64,000 nt of DNA from Peredibacter sp045999315 (GCF_045999315.1 NZ_CP174607.1:1736001-1800000); one strand, 5' to 3'; counted from the first letter of the stretch, positions 43,183-52,459 are shown. Notes: generated from the sequence alone by a model not told the origin. Translations and numbers: made by a program.

Positions 43183-44409
43183 TTATCTCAGGTTAAATTT
43201 ATTCTTGATCCTTAAAGCGATAAAAATAGCAACGATCGAAGTCACCACACCAACCAGTCCCACTACATTGTAATGAGTGAGTGCGCCCGCTGCCGTAGAA
43301 CCCAAAATCAAACCCGCACCTTGAGAGGCCAGACCCGATGAGAGTTGTCTTGAAGCGTTCTCAAGACTCATAAAAGTCCCGCGCTCTTCAGGTTTTACCA
43401 CTGCAGATACAAGTGTCATGGCCGGTATAAAGCGTGCAGACCCAAACATGGTGAACAATGAAGTGACAATCAAAGCTATCCAAAGTGGAGCTGCAGGAAG
43501 ATTTGTGAGTAACAGGATAGGAACAATAGAAATCACTGCAGTTACACGAAAGACCGCATAACTTCCGATCTTATCGCAGAGTTTTCCTACAATTCTGGCA
43601 GTAATAATCGTACCAATTCCACCAACAAGATAAATGAGAGGAAGTTTGTCTTCCGGCATTCCCACGTTTCTCACAATATAAGTTGAGATAAATGGAACGA
43701 TCATAAAGATACCGAACCCCAGAGTACTCGTAAGAGTAAAGGCCTGGATGTAGTCTTTTTGGATCAAGATGGATTTGAAGTTCATCAGATTAGATTTAAA
43801 ACTTCGTGGTTCGGTTTTAATTTTCACTGAAGGAAGAACGAAGTAGGCCGCAATCCAGAAAATGAGTCCCACGATACAAATAAAGTAGAAGGCCCCGTGC
43901 CAGTCAAAAGCATTAGCAATGAAGAGTCCTGTCGGAACCCCCAGAATACTACTGATGGAGAAGGCCGACATCACCACACCCATTGCGGCCCCACGGCGCT
44001 GATAGGGAATTAAATCAGAAACTAAAGAGAGAACACTGGCATTCAAAACGCCACCGAAAGCTCCAGCAATGATTCTTGCGGCCAGGAGTGCACCAAAGTT
44101 TGGTGAGATGGCGCACATGAAAGTACCGATAATGAAACCTGAGAAGTTAAAGAGCAAAAACTTCTTACGATCAAAGTGATCCGCATAAAGTGCCCCAAAG
44201 AATCCAACGATTCCCGCACTAAAGGTATAGGCCGAAACCAGTGTCGAAAATTCAACCGGAGAAATATTGAAGACTCGCATGAATTGTGGACCCAAAGGCA
44301 TCATGATCACGAAGTCTAAAATATGCGCCACTTGAATGGCCGCGAGGATAATAACAATGAACCTCTCCTTACGGAGAACGGCCAAATCGTCAGTAGCGGG
44401 AACGTTCAT
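43183..44409 (-). CDS. MFS transporter (drug/metabolite exporter-like)
   Basis: 408-residue, twelve-span MFS protein. The loop 2-3 motif reads GALYADHFDRKKFL and the TM5 region SILGVPTGLFIANAFDWHGAF is typical of the AraJ/drug-proton antiporter branch. It lies 4 bp downstream of an AstD-like dehydrogenase gene and upstream of rarD, so it may export a product of that enzyme or be unrelated. Confidence 0.82.
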   Translation of the reverse strand: MNVPATDDLAVLRKERFIVIILAAIQVAHILDFVIMMPLGPQFMRVFNISPVEFSTLVSAYTFSAGIVGFFGALYADHFDRKKFLLFNFSGFIIGTFMCAISPNFGALLAARIIAGAFGGVLNASVLSLVSDLIPYQRRGAAMGVVMSAFSISSILGVPTGLFIANAFDWHGAFYFICIVGLIFWIAAYFVLPSVKIKTEPRSFKSNLMNFKSILIQKDYIQAFTLTSTLGFGIFMIVPFISTYIVRNVGMPEDKLPLIYLVGGIGTIITARIVGKLCDKIGSYAVFRVTAVISIVPILLLTNLPAAPLWIALIVTSLFTMFGSARFIPAMTLVSAVVKPEERGTFMSLENASRQLSSGLASQGAGLILGSTAAGALTHYNVVGLVGVVTSIVAIFIALRIKNKFNLR

Positions 44410-44413
44410 CTTT

Positions 44414-45916
44414 TTAGTCTTTTAAGCCTACAACTTCAGAAAGTTTAGAGCTTGTATCATCCAATGTTTCCAGAGAAGCGACTGTGCTCACACAGTGATC
44501 AATCATAGAAACTGCTGCAGGATGATGGTTACCGGAATTTTTAACGCCACCAAATGGAAGTCTGGCAGTTGCACCTACGGTTGAACGATTCAGGTTGATA
44601 AGACCAGCATCAATGTCACGTAAGCACAGATTATAGATGTCAGCACTACGAGTATAAACCGAAGCAGCTAGACCGTATTGAGTGCAGTTGGCGATATGAA
44701 TGGCCTCTTCAATGTCCTCGTAAGGAACGAAGAAACAGTTTGGTCCAAAGATCTCTTCCTGAATGAACTTGCCTTCAAGGTTTGGCTTCTTCGCATAATG
44801 AATCGAAGGAGACACATAATAACCCTGGAAACCAACATCGAGTTTACGAGGAGACACGATCTCTTCAGCACCTTCTTGTTTTCCGAAGTTACAGAAATCA
44901 AAATAAAGTTTTTCCGCATGCTCATCAATCAGAGGTCCCATGAAAGGATCTGGCTGAGAAGTAGGGTGTCCTACACGAATTCTTTCTGTCACAGCTTTGA
45001 ACTGAGAGATGAATTCTTGCTCAATCTTCTTATGCACAAGGATCATTGAAGTTGAAGTACAACGTTGACCAGAAGTCAGGAAACAAGCTCTTAGAAGTTC
45101 TGGAAGCGCGTGAGAGATGTTTGTATCGTGGTGAATGATAGTTGAGTTCTTACCACCCAGCTCTAATGCCACAAGCTTAGAAAGATCTTTATAAGTGTTC
45201 TCTACAATTCTTTGACCAACACCCTTTGAACCCGTGAAGAACACACCTCTGATGCGTTGATCTCCAGTAAGTTTACCGGCCGTATGACCAGTACCATTGA
45301 TGAAGTTAATCACGCCTTCCGGGAAACCAGCAGCGTGGAAACATTCCATCATCAGTTGTGCTGAATAAATTGTTTTCTCAGACGGCTTGAAGATAACTGA
45401 GTTACCCGCTAGTAGAGCGGCGAGAATCTGTCCGTTTGCCAAGTGGCAAGGGAAGTTAAAAGGTCCAATCACAAAACAAGGACCAAGCGGTTTATAGACC
45501 GTGTGCCCATCAATTTTTGGCATCACTTCTTTAATGGTTTCACGCTTAATGCGCTCAAGTGAGTCAGTGATCGTTACTGTCACTTTGCTATCAAGAGCAG
45601 CAGCTTCGGTCTTTGCCTCCCAAAGTGGCTTACCCACTTCAAGAGCAAGCGCCATGGAGATTTCATCTTTACGAGCGCGAACGGCCTCTTGATATTTTTT
45701 CAGATAAGTGATTCTTTCTTCGAAAGATGTTTTTCTCCAGGTCGCAAAACCTTTCTGGGCCGATTCAATGACCGGTTCGATATGATCGTAATAAACACCT
45801 GCTTCCCACAAAACTTGGGTGAGGTCAGCGGGAGAACGTTTTAAGATCTTTTCTTGAGCGTTAGAAGATTGATGAAAACGACCATTAAAGTAGTCGCCTT
45901 TGAGAGTCATTTGCAT
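44414..45916 (-). CDS. astD: AstD-like aldehyde dehydrogenase (succinylglutamate semialdehyde)
   Basis: 500-residue NAD-dependent aldehyde dehydrogenase. Catalytic Glu (VALELGGKN) and Cys (SGQRCTSTS) are present. AstD-like features are GPFNFPCHLANGQILAALLA and the C-terminal LPFGGVKNSGNHHPAAV followed by DHCVSTVASLE. AstD oxidises N-succinylglutamate 5-semialdehyde in arginine degradation; aminoadipate semialdehyde is the alternative because a DUF1338 gene is divergent next door. An MFS gene follows 4 bp downstream. Confidence 0.75.
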   Translation of the reverse strand: MQMTLKGDYFNGRFHQSSNAQEKILKRSPADLTQVLWEAGVYYDHIEPVIESAQKGFATWRKTSFEERITYLKKYQEAVRARKDEISMALALEVGKPLWEAKTEAAALDSKVTVTITDSLERIKRETIKEVMPKIDGHTVYKPLGPCFVIGPFNFPCHLANGQILAALLAGNSVIFKPSEKTIYSAQLMMECFHAAGFPEGVINFINGTGHTAGKLTGDQRIRGVFFTGSKGVGQRIVENTYKDLSKLVALELGGKNSTIIHHDTNISHALPELLRACFLTSGQRCTSTSMILVHKKIEQEFISQFKAVTERIRVGHPTSQPDPFMGPLIDEHAEKLYFDFCNFGKQEGAEEIVSPRKLDVGFQGYYVSPSIHYAKKPNLEGKFIQEEIFGPNCFFVPYEDIEEAIHIANCTQYGLAASVYTRSADIYNLCLRDIDAGLINLNRSTVGATARLPFGGVKNSGNHHPAAVSMIDHCVSTVASLETLDDTSSKLSEVVGLKD

Positions 45917-46000
45917 AGGGAAATCCTTCTCTTAAATGATGATCCCAATCATACTCTTTTCCCTCAAATATGGCACTAATAATACGGAGAGTTAAATTAT

Positions 46001-46015
46001 CTCGGGGGTTCCGAG
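46001..46015. repeat. short inverted repeat in the astD/DUF1338 divergent region
   Basis: CTCGG-GGGTT-CCGAG, 5-bp arms, in the 143-bp gap between the two divergent genes. A possible operator; nothing else is recognised in this gap apart from the ribosome-binding sites. Confidence 0.25.
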
Positions 46016-46059
46016 TAAGCTATAAATCTGGTACGATGGTGCCATTCAGGAGAACTAAT

Positions 46060-46866
46060 ATGACAGTAAAAACTCTACCGGCCTTGTTGGACAAAATGTG
46101 GCACGACTATATCGCCATTAACCCATTAGCGAAGAAGATCAGTGACTTACTGATAGGAGAGGGTGAGAAGATCCTGAATGATCATATTGCACTTAGAACT
46201 TTCAACCATCCAAGAGTAGGGGTTGATGTAATGGCGAGGCCTTTTATTGAGGCCGGCTATAAATATAGCGGTGATTATCATTTCCCGGAAAAGAAGCTCT
46301 ATGCAAAACACTATGAGCACCCGGATCACACGCTTCCTAAGATCTTTATTTCAGAACTTAAATTAGAAGAATTCTCTCCAGAGCTAAGAAAAACTGTAAA
46401 TGCCCTGGTTGATCAAATTCCAGCAGGCGCTGAAAATGCTTACGACTTCGTATCGACCGGTCGTCCTTGGAAAGTGACAACTAAGATTTATCAAGACCTT
46501 ATGAAAGAAAGTGATTATGCGGCCTGGGTTTCGGCCTTCGGTTACAGACCAAATCACTTTACTGTTTTTATCAACGAATTGAAGAAGTATTCAGACATTC
46601 TTGTTCTTAATGACTATTTGAAAGCACAGGGCTTTAAGTTAAATGCGAGTGGTGGAGAAGTGAAGGGTTCTAAGGACGTGTGTCTAGAGCAGTCATCTAC
46701 TCTTGCCAACAATATCGAAGTAACTTTTGATGATGGTAAACTTACCATCCCAGCTTGTTATTATGAATTCGCGAAACGCTATCCGATGAAAGATGGAAAG
46801 CTTTACCAGGGATTCGTTGCGGCCTCGGCCGACAAGATTTTTGAATCAACAAGCAGAGGTCAGTGA
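46060..46866 (+). CDS. DUF1338 (HglS-like) 2-oxoadipate dioxygenase/decarboxylase
   Basis: 268-residue VOC-fold Fe(II) enzyme. Expected metal ligands are H42 (NDHIALRTF, with R46), H166 (RPNHFTVFI) and E236 (CYYEFAKRYP). Characterised relatives convert 2-oxoadipate to D-2-hydroxyglutarate in lysine catabolism. The ATG at 46060 has AGGAG upstream; the frame is open 30 codons earlier without a ribosome-binding site. Divergent from the AstD-like gene, which supports an amino-acid-catabolic context. 3' end overlaps the response regulator by 7 bp. Confidence 0.85.
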   Translation: MTVKTLPALLDKMWHDYIAINPLAKKISDLLIGEGEKILNDHIALRTFNHPRVGVDVMARPFIEAGYKYSGDYHFPEKKLYAKHYEHPDHTLPKIFISELKLEEFSPELRKTVNALVDQIPAGAENAYDFVSTGRPWKVTTKIYQDLMKESDYAAWVSAFGYRPNHFTVFINELKKYSDILVLNDYLKAQGFKLNASGGEVKGSKDVCLEQSSTLANNIEVTFDDGKLTIPACYYEFAKRYPMKDGKLYQGFVAASADKIFESTSRGQ

Positions 46867-47231
46867 TTTAAGTGCGCTGACATGTGCTTACGAATGGAAT
46901 CTTCCAAGGACATAAAGTTGGGTTTCATGAGTAAGTCGTTGGCGCCAAGTGCCCGAACTTCTCTTTTGAGTTGCTCGGTTCCATGGCCCGTGAAGAAGAT
47001 GATAGGTTGACTAAAACCACGTTCACGGGCGATCTTCATAAATTTTAGACCGTCCATAACTGGCATCTTAATATCTGATACAACGCAATCAATTTTCTGC
47101 TTCTCAAGAATCATTAGGGCCTCGGCCCCATTGTTGGCAGTGAAAATTTCTTTCGCTTCATCTTCCAGCAATTCTTTCATGCTCTCTGAAAGTTCAGCTT
47201 CATCGTCAATTAATAGTAGATTGCCTTTCAT
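46860..47231 (-). CDS. single-domain response regulator (CheY-like)
   Basis: 123-residue receiver domain: acidic pair IDDEAE, phospho-acceptor D53 (VVSDIKMPVMDG), Thr in FFTGHG and Lys in LLMKPN. No output domain. It is encoded 76 bp downstream of the lipoprotein gene on the same strand, possibly in one transcript with the YceI/HAMP-like/lipoprotein genes. ATG 47231 is preferred; GTG 47243 is in frame upstream. Confidence 0.88.
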   Translation of the reverse strand: MKGNLLLIDDEAELSESMKELLEDEAKEIFTANNGAEALMILEKQKIDCVVSDIKMPVMDGLKFMKIARERGFSQPIIFFTGHGTEQLKREVRALGANDLLMKPNFMSLEDSIRKHMSAHLNH

Positions 47232-47306
47232 AGAATTCACCACTTCGATAGTATACTCGAAATTTACGATTTCTTTTAGGCCTTGGAGCGTATTTTAAGG
47301 TGTTCT

Positions 47307-47513
47307 TTAGAATGATTGAACCGAAGTGCTCTGTTTCTTTTCTTTCTGCTTCTGTTTTTGTTTATATTTTTCTGGTTCGAGTTTTTCGTAGACCTCTTCT
47401 AATCGTGAAGCAAATTCAATGAGAACATAATCGTTTGTAGGATCTTCTTGTTTACTTGCCTTACAAGATGAAAAGAGAAATGCTGGAATGAAAATCAAAA
47501 ATATTTTTGTCAT
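47307..47513 (-). CDS. small lipoprotein of the HAMP-like cassette (copy 1)
   Basis: 68 residues with lipoprotein signal ending FSSC. The core NDYVLIEFASRLEEVYEKL is shared with the lipoprotein at 60357-60596 (DDYVLIEFASKLEEDYHRI). The C-terminus is Lys/Gln-rich (KQKQKQKEKKQ). The gene overlaps the HAMP-like gene by 4 bp (ATGA). Unknown function, conserved as a pair with that membrane protein. Confidence 0.72.
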   Translation of the reverse strand: MTKIFLIFIPAFLFSSCKASKQEDPTNDYVLIEFASRLEEVYEKLEPEKYKQKQKQKEKKQSTSVQSF

Positions 47514-47938
47514 TTTTTATCTTTGTAGTCATTGAGCATTGGGCCTAGTTCTTTGAAGAAATCATTCTGACGGAATTGTAGAGGTTCATTCTTGAGTTTG
47601 GGATCTTTCAAATGTTGCTTGAGTTTATAGATAGGCCCAGCAATTCGGTGTGAAATGATAAATCCAACTGCCAGGAGAAGAATAAAATTAAAGACGGCAA
47701 GTCCAATGAAAAGCATGTCTAAATCATGCTTTTGATTTAAAAGAAATTCGTAGAAAATGTGGTCTTCTGGAATCCCAACATTGAGGCCTTTGTTTCGTAA
47801 GTTCCAAAAGAACAAATAAGTTGTGGAGTAGAGTGAGAACGTTGTGACGACAAAAACGGCAACAAAGTATCCCATTAGTTTTAACTGGAATGGACGATCA
47901 ATGAGAATGTTGGTCCATGATCTTTCTTTAACTTCCAT
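47510..47938 (-). CDS. HAMP-like two-span membrane protein (copy 1)
   Basis: 142 residues with two transmembrane helices (about 20-42 and 72-96), then SHRIAGPIYKLKQHL, a HAMP-like exit motif, and a short soluble tail ending DFFKELGPMLNDYKDKK. No kinase or methyl-accepting domain follows. The short loop contains GLNVGIPEDHIFYEF. The paralog at 60593-61033 has the same layout, and both overlap a small lipoprotein gene. Confidence 0.75.
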   Translation of the reverse strand: MEVKERSWTNILIDRPFQLKLMGYFVAVFVVTTFSLYSTTYLFFWNLRNKGLNVGIPEDHIFYEFLLNQKHDLDMLFIGLAVFNFILLLAVGFIISHRIAGPIYKLKQHLKDPKLKNEPLQFRQNDFFKELGPMLNDYKDKK

Positions 47939-47978
47939 AAAAACTCCTAACTCTCTACTCCAATCAACTCGGCTTCAA

Positions 47979-48464
47979 TTACTTTTCAATGTAAGGGAGA
48001 GTCGTTTCTACGTTGATTGTGTCTTCAACACCAACACCAAGGTATTCGGCCTTTTTAAGATTAAAGGCAGAGGCCTTGACCGTAAATTTTGCCTGAACTT
48101 CGTTATTGGCAGTTTTATAAGTGATATCTACTGGCTTCTTGACACCGTTGACCTCTAACATTGCCGTGGCCTTTCCGCCTGCGGCCTTAAGATCAGTAAG
48201 GGTCGCCTTCGGATGTTTGGTAGAGTTGAGATGTTTCCAAGTATGTTCGTCACGAAGATCAATTCCCGTTTTGAAAGATTCAATCGAAACTGAAATTTTA
48301 TCTGCTGTGAAGTTATCACCTTTTTTAACAAGATCTCCTTTCACTTTACGGCTTACTGCCTGAAATGAACCGGCAGGGCTAAGAGTTACGAAAAGAGTGA
48401 CTTTACTTTCTGCAAGAGCGATAGAAGAAATAAGAGCGAAACAAAGAGCTACGAACAATTTCAT
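47979..48464 (-). CDS. YceI-family periplasmic protein
   Basis: 161 residues with a signal peptide (ending IALAES) and the YceI lipocalin-like barrel: VSIESFKTGIDLRDEHTWKHL and LNSTKHPKATL are family motifs. YceI proteins bind isoprenoid-like lipids in the periplasm. It is 40 bp upstream of the HAMP-like cassette on the same strand. Confidence 0.88.
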   Translation of the reverse strand: MKLFVALCFALISSIALAESKVTLFVTLSPAGSFQAVSRKVKGDLVKKGDNFTADKISVSIESFKTGIDLRDEHTWKHLNSTKHPKATLTDLKAAGGKATAMLEVNGVKKPVDITYKTANNEVQAKFTVKASAFNLKKAEYLGVGVEDTINVETTLPYIEK

Positions 48465-48496
48465 GCATGACCTCTGAGAATATGTTGATAAAAAAG

Positions 48497-49558
48497 TTAT
48501 TTCTTTTTTGACGAAGCCTTCTTCTTTGCCGGCTGAGCTTTTGGTTTGAAAGAAACAAAACGGATTTTATCTCCCACACGAAGCTTGAGCGCCGCGGCCG
48601 TTACACCTGAGACTTTGTAACCACCAGACTTAAGTTTCACCACACCACCAAGGGCCGAACGGAAATTACCGCTCGTACGAGAGATGATGAAGATCTCAGA
48701 CTTAAAGTTCTTATCGGAAACTTCTGCTATTTCTCCAATGGTGCTTTCTTTAATCGCGCGGATATTATCCACTTCAGCGATAAGAACCGGACCAGGTTCA
48801 AAGATCCCCACCAAACCTGAGAAGCGGAATCCTTCTTGCTCAAGAATGCGTTTTGCCGGCTCTGTATTCGGGTGAACTTTGCCAACCACAAACTGAGCGT
48901 CTTCTGGAAGAAGATTTGTAATGATTGGATACTTCGGCATTAGCTCTTCAATAAAGCGTTTGTTCTTCACATAAAGGTAATCGGCCGTTGGGAAATCAAT
49001 TTTAAAGAAGTTTTTTCCAACTGCGTCCCAAAAAGGCGAGTGACCAGAGTCATTCACCATACCACGCATTTCCGCAATCACTTGATCTTCGAAAAACTTG
49101 CGGTTTTCTGCGATGAAAAGGAAGCGTGATAGAGAAAGGAAACGACCGTTTTGCGAATTACGGAAATCCGGGTGGAGATAGAGTGAACATATCTCCGCCG
49201 GACCGTTGTGAATAAAGTGGAAATGAAGTGAAGTCACATCATTTTTTACGTGAATAGATTTGGACTCGTGATGGGTCTTTTCCATTCGGTAGAAATAGTA
49301 AGGCTCGAAACCACCGATCTTAGAAATGATGGCACAAACGCCTACTAGTCTGCCTGTAAAAAGCTCTTCCATAACGAAGAGGTAATCTTCACCACCAGGA
49401 CCGTCTTCACGATGCAGAAAGCTTCGCTCAGACATCCGGATTCTTTTTTTAAGGACCTCAGGGTCCTTTGGTAGAGACGTAAGGCCATGCCCGGATTTCT
49501 CCAGGAGTTCCATCAGGCCATCCAGGTCTTTCTGTTCGATCGGACGGATGATGAACAT
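48497..49558 (-). CDS. astA: arginine/ornithine N-succinyltransferase
   Basis: 353-residue AstA. It transfers succinyl from succinyl-CoA to the alpha-amino group of arginine (or ornithine), the first step of the AST pathway. Matching segments are FIIRPIEQKDLDGLMELLEK, GLTSLPKDPE, DQVIAEMRGMVNDSGHSPFW and GKVHPNTEPAKRILEQEGFR. The ATG at 49558 lies 2 bp after the aminotransferase stop. A Lys/Ala-rich tail of about 18 residues extends past the usual end. Confidence 0.9.
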   Translation of the reverse strand: MFIIRPIEQKDLDGLMELLEKSGHGLTSLPKDPEVLKKRIRMSERSFLHREDGPGGEDYLFVMEELFTGRLVGVCAIISKIGGFEPYYFYRMEKTHHESKSIHVKNDVTSLHFHFIHNGPAEICSLYLHPDFRNSQNGRFLSLSRFLFIAENRKFFEDQVIAEMRGMVNDSGHSPFWDAVGKNFFKIDFPTADYLYVKNKRFIEELMPKYPIITNLLPEDAQFVVGKVHPNTEPAKRILEQEGFRFSGLVGIFEPGPVLIAEVDNIRAIKESTIGEIAEVSDKNFKSEIFIISRTSGNFRSALGGVVKLKSGGYKVSGVTAAALKLRVGDKIRFVSFKPKAQPAKKKASSKKK

Positions 49559-49560
49559 GC

Positions 49561-50949
49561 TTATTCGATCTCTAAAAGTGTTTTTTCGATGATGGCACAA
49601 ACTTCATCGATATGTTTTTCCTCAGTCACAAGAGCTGGCATAAGGAAACGCACACGTGCAGTAGGGTGACCACCGGCAAGGAACGAAAGCACACCGTTTT
49701 CAAAAAGTTTCATCGTGAAGGCCTTAGACTTTGGCTCGTCTCCTTTAAAGAGAGTCATACCAACCATCACACCAACACCATATGGGCCTTGAAGTTTCTC
49801 AGGATATTTCTGAGAGATCTTTTCAAGGTTTTTCTTGAAGTGGTTATGAAGACGATTGTTCTTACCGTTTTCACCAAGAAGACCACTGTTCACCATTTCA
49901 TTGATCACATAGTAAGCAGCGGCGATCTGAGAAGCAGAACCTGTGAAGGTCTGAGACATTAGACCTGGCTTTGGCTTGTGCTCATCATTATAAAGAGTGG
50001 CACAAACTTGAGAGTTCTTACCAACTGATACAACATCAACGTGCTTATCAAGTTTGAAATATTGGAACGCGAACAGCTCTGATGTGCGGCCGAAAGTTTG
50101 AACTTCGTCCACCATAACAGAGATGTTGTTTTCTTTACATACAGCGATCAGAGCTTCGAAGAACTCAGTGTGACCTACCCATGAACCGTTCTCACCTTGG
50201 ATAAGCTCCATGATGAAACCAGCGTGGTGACCAGGATAACGAGTGATGTATTTTTTCATCGCTTTTACAGCGTTATCAATTGAGGCCTGGTGATTGTTAG
50301 CATCGTAGAAAGGGATGTAATCCACATCAACAGTCTTTGGAAGACCTACACGGTAAGCACCCTTATCTGTTACCCATGCCATACCTAGAGTACGACCGGC
50401 GAAACATTTCTCGAATGCGAAGAAACGAGAAGCAGGGTTACGCTTTTGGAAAATCATTTTGAAAGCGTTTTCGTTTGCCATAGCACCTGAAGTGGTAAGG
50501 AAAACGTTTTTAACGCCAGCGCCGTATTTACAAGCTTGTTTCGAGAAGAGCTCAAGAAGTTTCGCTGTATCAACGTTCTGCTGAAGGTGACCATTCATCA
50601 CTGTGTTTGAAAGAGCACCATTTAATTGAGCTTCAATCACACCCGGGTGAGAGTGGCCCATCGAGTGAACGCCAATCCCTGTAATGAAATCGTACTTCAC
50701 AGAACCGTCGCCTAGTTCAACTAGAGGACCGTTACCAATACCAGAACCAAGGTAGTTGTAAAAAAGTGCGCCACCACGATACTCAGCAACTTTCTTTAAA
50801 AGTGCATCGTATGATTCTTTAAGTTCAGGGTTCGCAGCTTTTACACCAGTGATAGACTTCTGATGTTCAGTCAGTGCTTCTTTAATAAGTTGTTTTGCTT
50901 TTTCTAAACGAGGATCATGAAAGAAACCATCGGCAATTGTCTTGGCCAT
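49561..50949 (-). CDS. class-III aminotransferase (AstC- or lysine-6-transaminase-like)
   Basis: 462-residue PLP enzyme. HSMGHSHPGVIEAQLNGALS, FLTTSGAMANENAFK and DEVQTFGRTSELFAF are class-III signatures. The PLP-lysine segment reads VSVGKNSQVCATLY, closer to lysine 6-aminotransferase (GKKTQVCG) than to ArgD/AstC (KGLGGG). Position just before astA suggests succinylornithine or ornithine/lysine transamination. Specificity is undecided. Confidence 0.8.
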   Translation of the reverse strand: MAKTIADGFFHDPRLEKAKQLIKEALTEHQKSITGVKAANPELKESYDALLKKVAEYRGGALFYNYLGSGIGNGPLVELGDGSVKYDFITGIGVHSMGHSHPGVIEAQLNGALSNTVMNGHLQQNVDTAKLLELFSKQACKYGAGVKNVFLTTSGAMANENAFKMIFQKRNPASRFFAFEKCFAGRTLGMAWVTDKGAYRVGLPKTVDVDYIPFYDANNHQASIDNAVKAMKKYITRYPGHHAGFIMELIQGENGSWVGHTEFFEALIAVCKENNISVMVDEVQTFGRTSELFAFQYFKLDKHVDVVSVGKNSQVCATLYNDEHKPKPGLMSQTFTGSASQIAAAYYVINEMVNSGLLGENGKNNRLHNHFKKNLEKISQKYPEKLQGPYGVGVMVGMTLFKGDEPKSKAFTMKLFENGVLSFLAGGHPTARVRFLMPALVTEEKHIDEVCAIIEKTLLEIE

Positions 50950-51103
50950 TTGTAACTCCAGAATGAGAAAAATATAATGAGTTTTCGGCAGTTTATGACA
51001 GAGACTTGAAGTTAATCAAGGAATAAGGTGGAGAACTTAATTGACTCATATTGTCCAGTATATACCATTCAAATCTTTCTCTTCTTTGACCGATAAACAA
51101 GTG

Positions 51104-51415
51104 ATGAAATTTGCTCTTTTTCTTCTGATATTTACTCTTGGGGCCCATGCCAGTGACTCAACCATTGAGGGAAAGGTGACTATTCCTTCTGGTTGCTCAA
51201 AGAAGGCCATGGTGTGGTTATCACTTGATAAAGAGAATTATAAAGAGCGATTACTGCTCATGCATACAGAAGTTCCTCAGGGGGGAACTTATCGTTTTTA
51301 TGTAAAACCTGGTGACTATCAAGTCAGGGCATCTGATGAGAGTGGTTGCGAGTATATGAAACGAGTTCATGTCAAAGGGCAGCAGATCGAAAACATACAA
51401 TTGGTGAAGAAATGA
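51104..51415 (+). CDS. small secreted protein, unknown
   Basis: 103 residues starting MKFALFLLIFTLGAHASDS, a signal peptide. The mature part is beta-rich with GKVTIPSGC and GTYRFYVKPGDYQVRASDESGC, resembling a carboxypeptidase-regulatory-like or transthyretin-like beta-sandwich. The upstream TTG 51041 in the same frame is rejected because the signal peptide starts at 51104. The stop overlaps the next ATG. Confidence 0.6.
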   Translation: MKFALFLLIFTLGAHASDSTIEGKVTIPSGCSKKAMVWLSLDKENYKERLLLMHTEVPQGGTYRFYVKPGDYQVRASDESGCEYMKRVHVKGQQIENIQLVKK

Positions 51416-52347
51416 AAGCATTCATAATTCTTCTCTTGATGTTTACATCTTTAAGCGCTTTTAGCAGTGCTGTCATCGACTGTGGACCAAATCTTATTCG
51501 TGTATGGACTCAATCAAACGGTATGACTTGTGTACCAAGAATGGTAACAACTCAATCACAACTATATTGTTTGCCCATCAATGCCCAGCCTTTTCAAATG
51601 AGCTTGCTACAAAATTTTCCGGTGACGCTACAGAATCAAACTCCATGGTGGGCCATTCAGGGAAATCTTTATTACCCTAACATGTTTTATCCGGGAGCAT
51701 GGTCTTATCCAGGAATTCAGTCGAATTATTATTCAGGGCAAGGACAGGTCTTTGCGGCCAAACCTAACGTCTATGTTGAGACCGTTCTTCCTTCGACGAA
51801 ATTCAGCTTTAAATTCGTTACCAAGCAACACTTCCTTGCTCAAACGCCCTTACTTAACAAAAACGAGTGGAGAGGAAGAATTTTTGAGAAAGATAAGTTC
51901 GAAGTGGATGATGTGAATTACGATTATCTTTTCTATGACGTTCGTCTTCCAAAAGAGAAAATGCAATTTGATCATGGCATGTGCTCAACTCGTGAAGATG
52001 CCATTGCCTGGATGGTAAAAGATTTAAAAGAACTTAAACATTCGGACCTGTCGCTTCAAGATTTTGAAGAGCACTGGAGAGTAAAAATTCCTGATTATCC
52101 CTACTATTGTGTTTATCCACAGTATAATCGTGAACTAGACGCCGCTATTCCGGTTGAAATAGATCTCGAACGAACCACTTTCATCAGAAGCCTCTATGTT
52201 CTAGTCCCTCATAAAAAAGAGCCAGATGTTGATGAACCTCAAGAAATTCCATTTCCTACCAACGACCCTACGGAATATCGCCCTGGAGTGAAAATCACGC
52301 GAGAAAATACGTTCCGTGAGTGGGGTGTTGCTTTTCTTGGCTTCTAA
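51412..52347 (+). CDS. secreted protein of unknown function (311 aa)
   Basis: Signal peptide MKAFIILLLMFTSLSAFSSA. The mature part has cysteines (VIDCGPN, MTCVPRM, LYCLPIN, GMCSTRE, YYCVYPQ) and an aromatic, proline-rich central stretch (residues 65-110, many Tyr/Trp/Pro/Gln). The C-terminal half is more globular (DLSLQDFEEHWRVKIPDYPY). The ATG overlaps the preceding stop by 4 bp (ATGA), so the two secreted proteins are co-translated. No family recognised. Confidence 0.62.
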   Translation: MKAFIILLLMFTSLSAFSSAVIDCGPNLIRVWTQSNGMTCVPRMVTTQSQLYCLPINAQPFQMSLLQNFPVTLQNQTPWWAIQGNLYYPNMFYPGAWSYPGIQSNYYSGQGQVFAAKPNVYVETVLPSTKFSFKFVTKQHFLAQTPLLNKNEWRGRIFEKDKFEVDDVNYDYLFYDVRLPKEKMQFDHGMCSTREDAIAWMVKDLKELKHSDLSLQDFEEHWRVKIPDYPYYCVYPQYNRELDAAIPVEIDLERTTFIRSLYVLVPHKKEPDVDEPQEIPFPTNDPTEYRPGVKITRENTFREWGVAFLGF

Positions 52348-52459
52348 GCCATTTGCCCTGCATCAAAAAGACCATTTTATTGCCGTTGATATTGGGGTAT
52401 GATAGGTATCCTTTTACTTTAATTTTTAATTATTTGTTCACGTGACAGATGGAGCTCGT

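Noticed and set aside
51041..51103. TTG start extending the 103-aa secreted protein
   Set aside because: It would bury the signal peptide behind 21 residues; the stretch looks like a weak promoter (TTGACT, TATACC with a 14-bp spacer that is too short to call).
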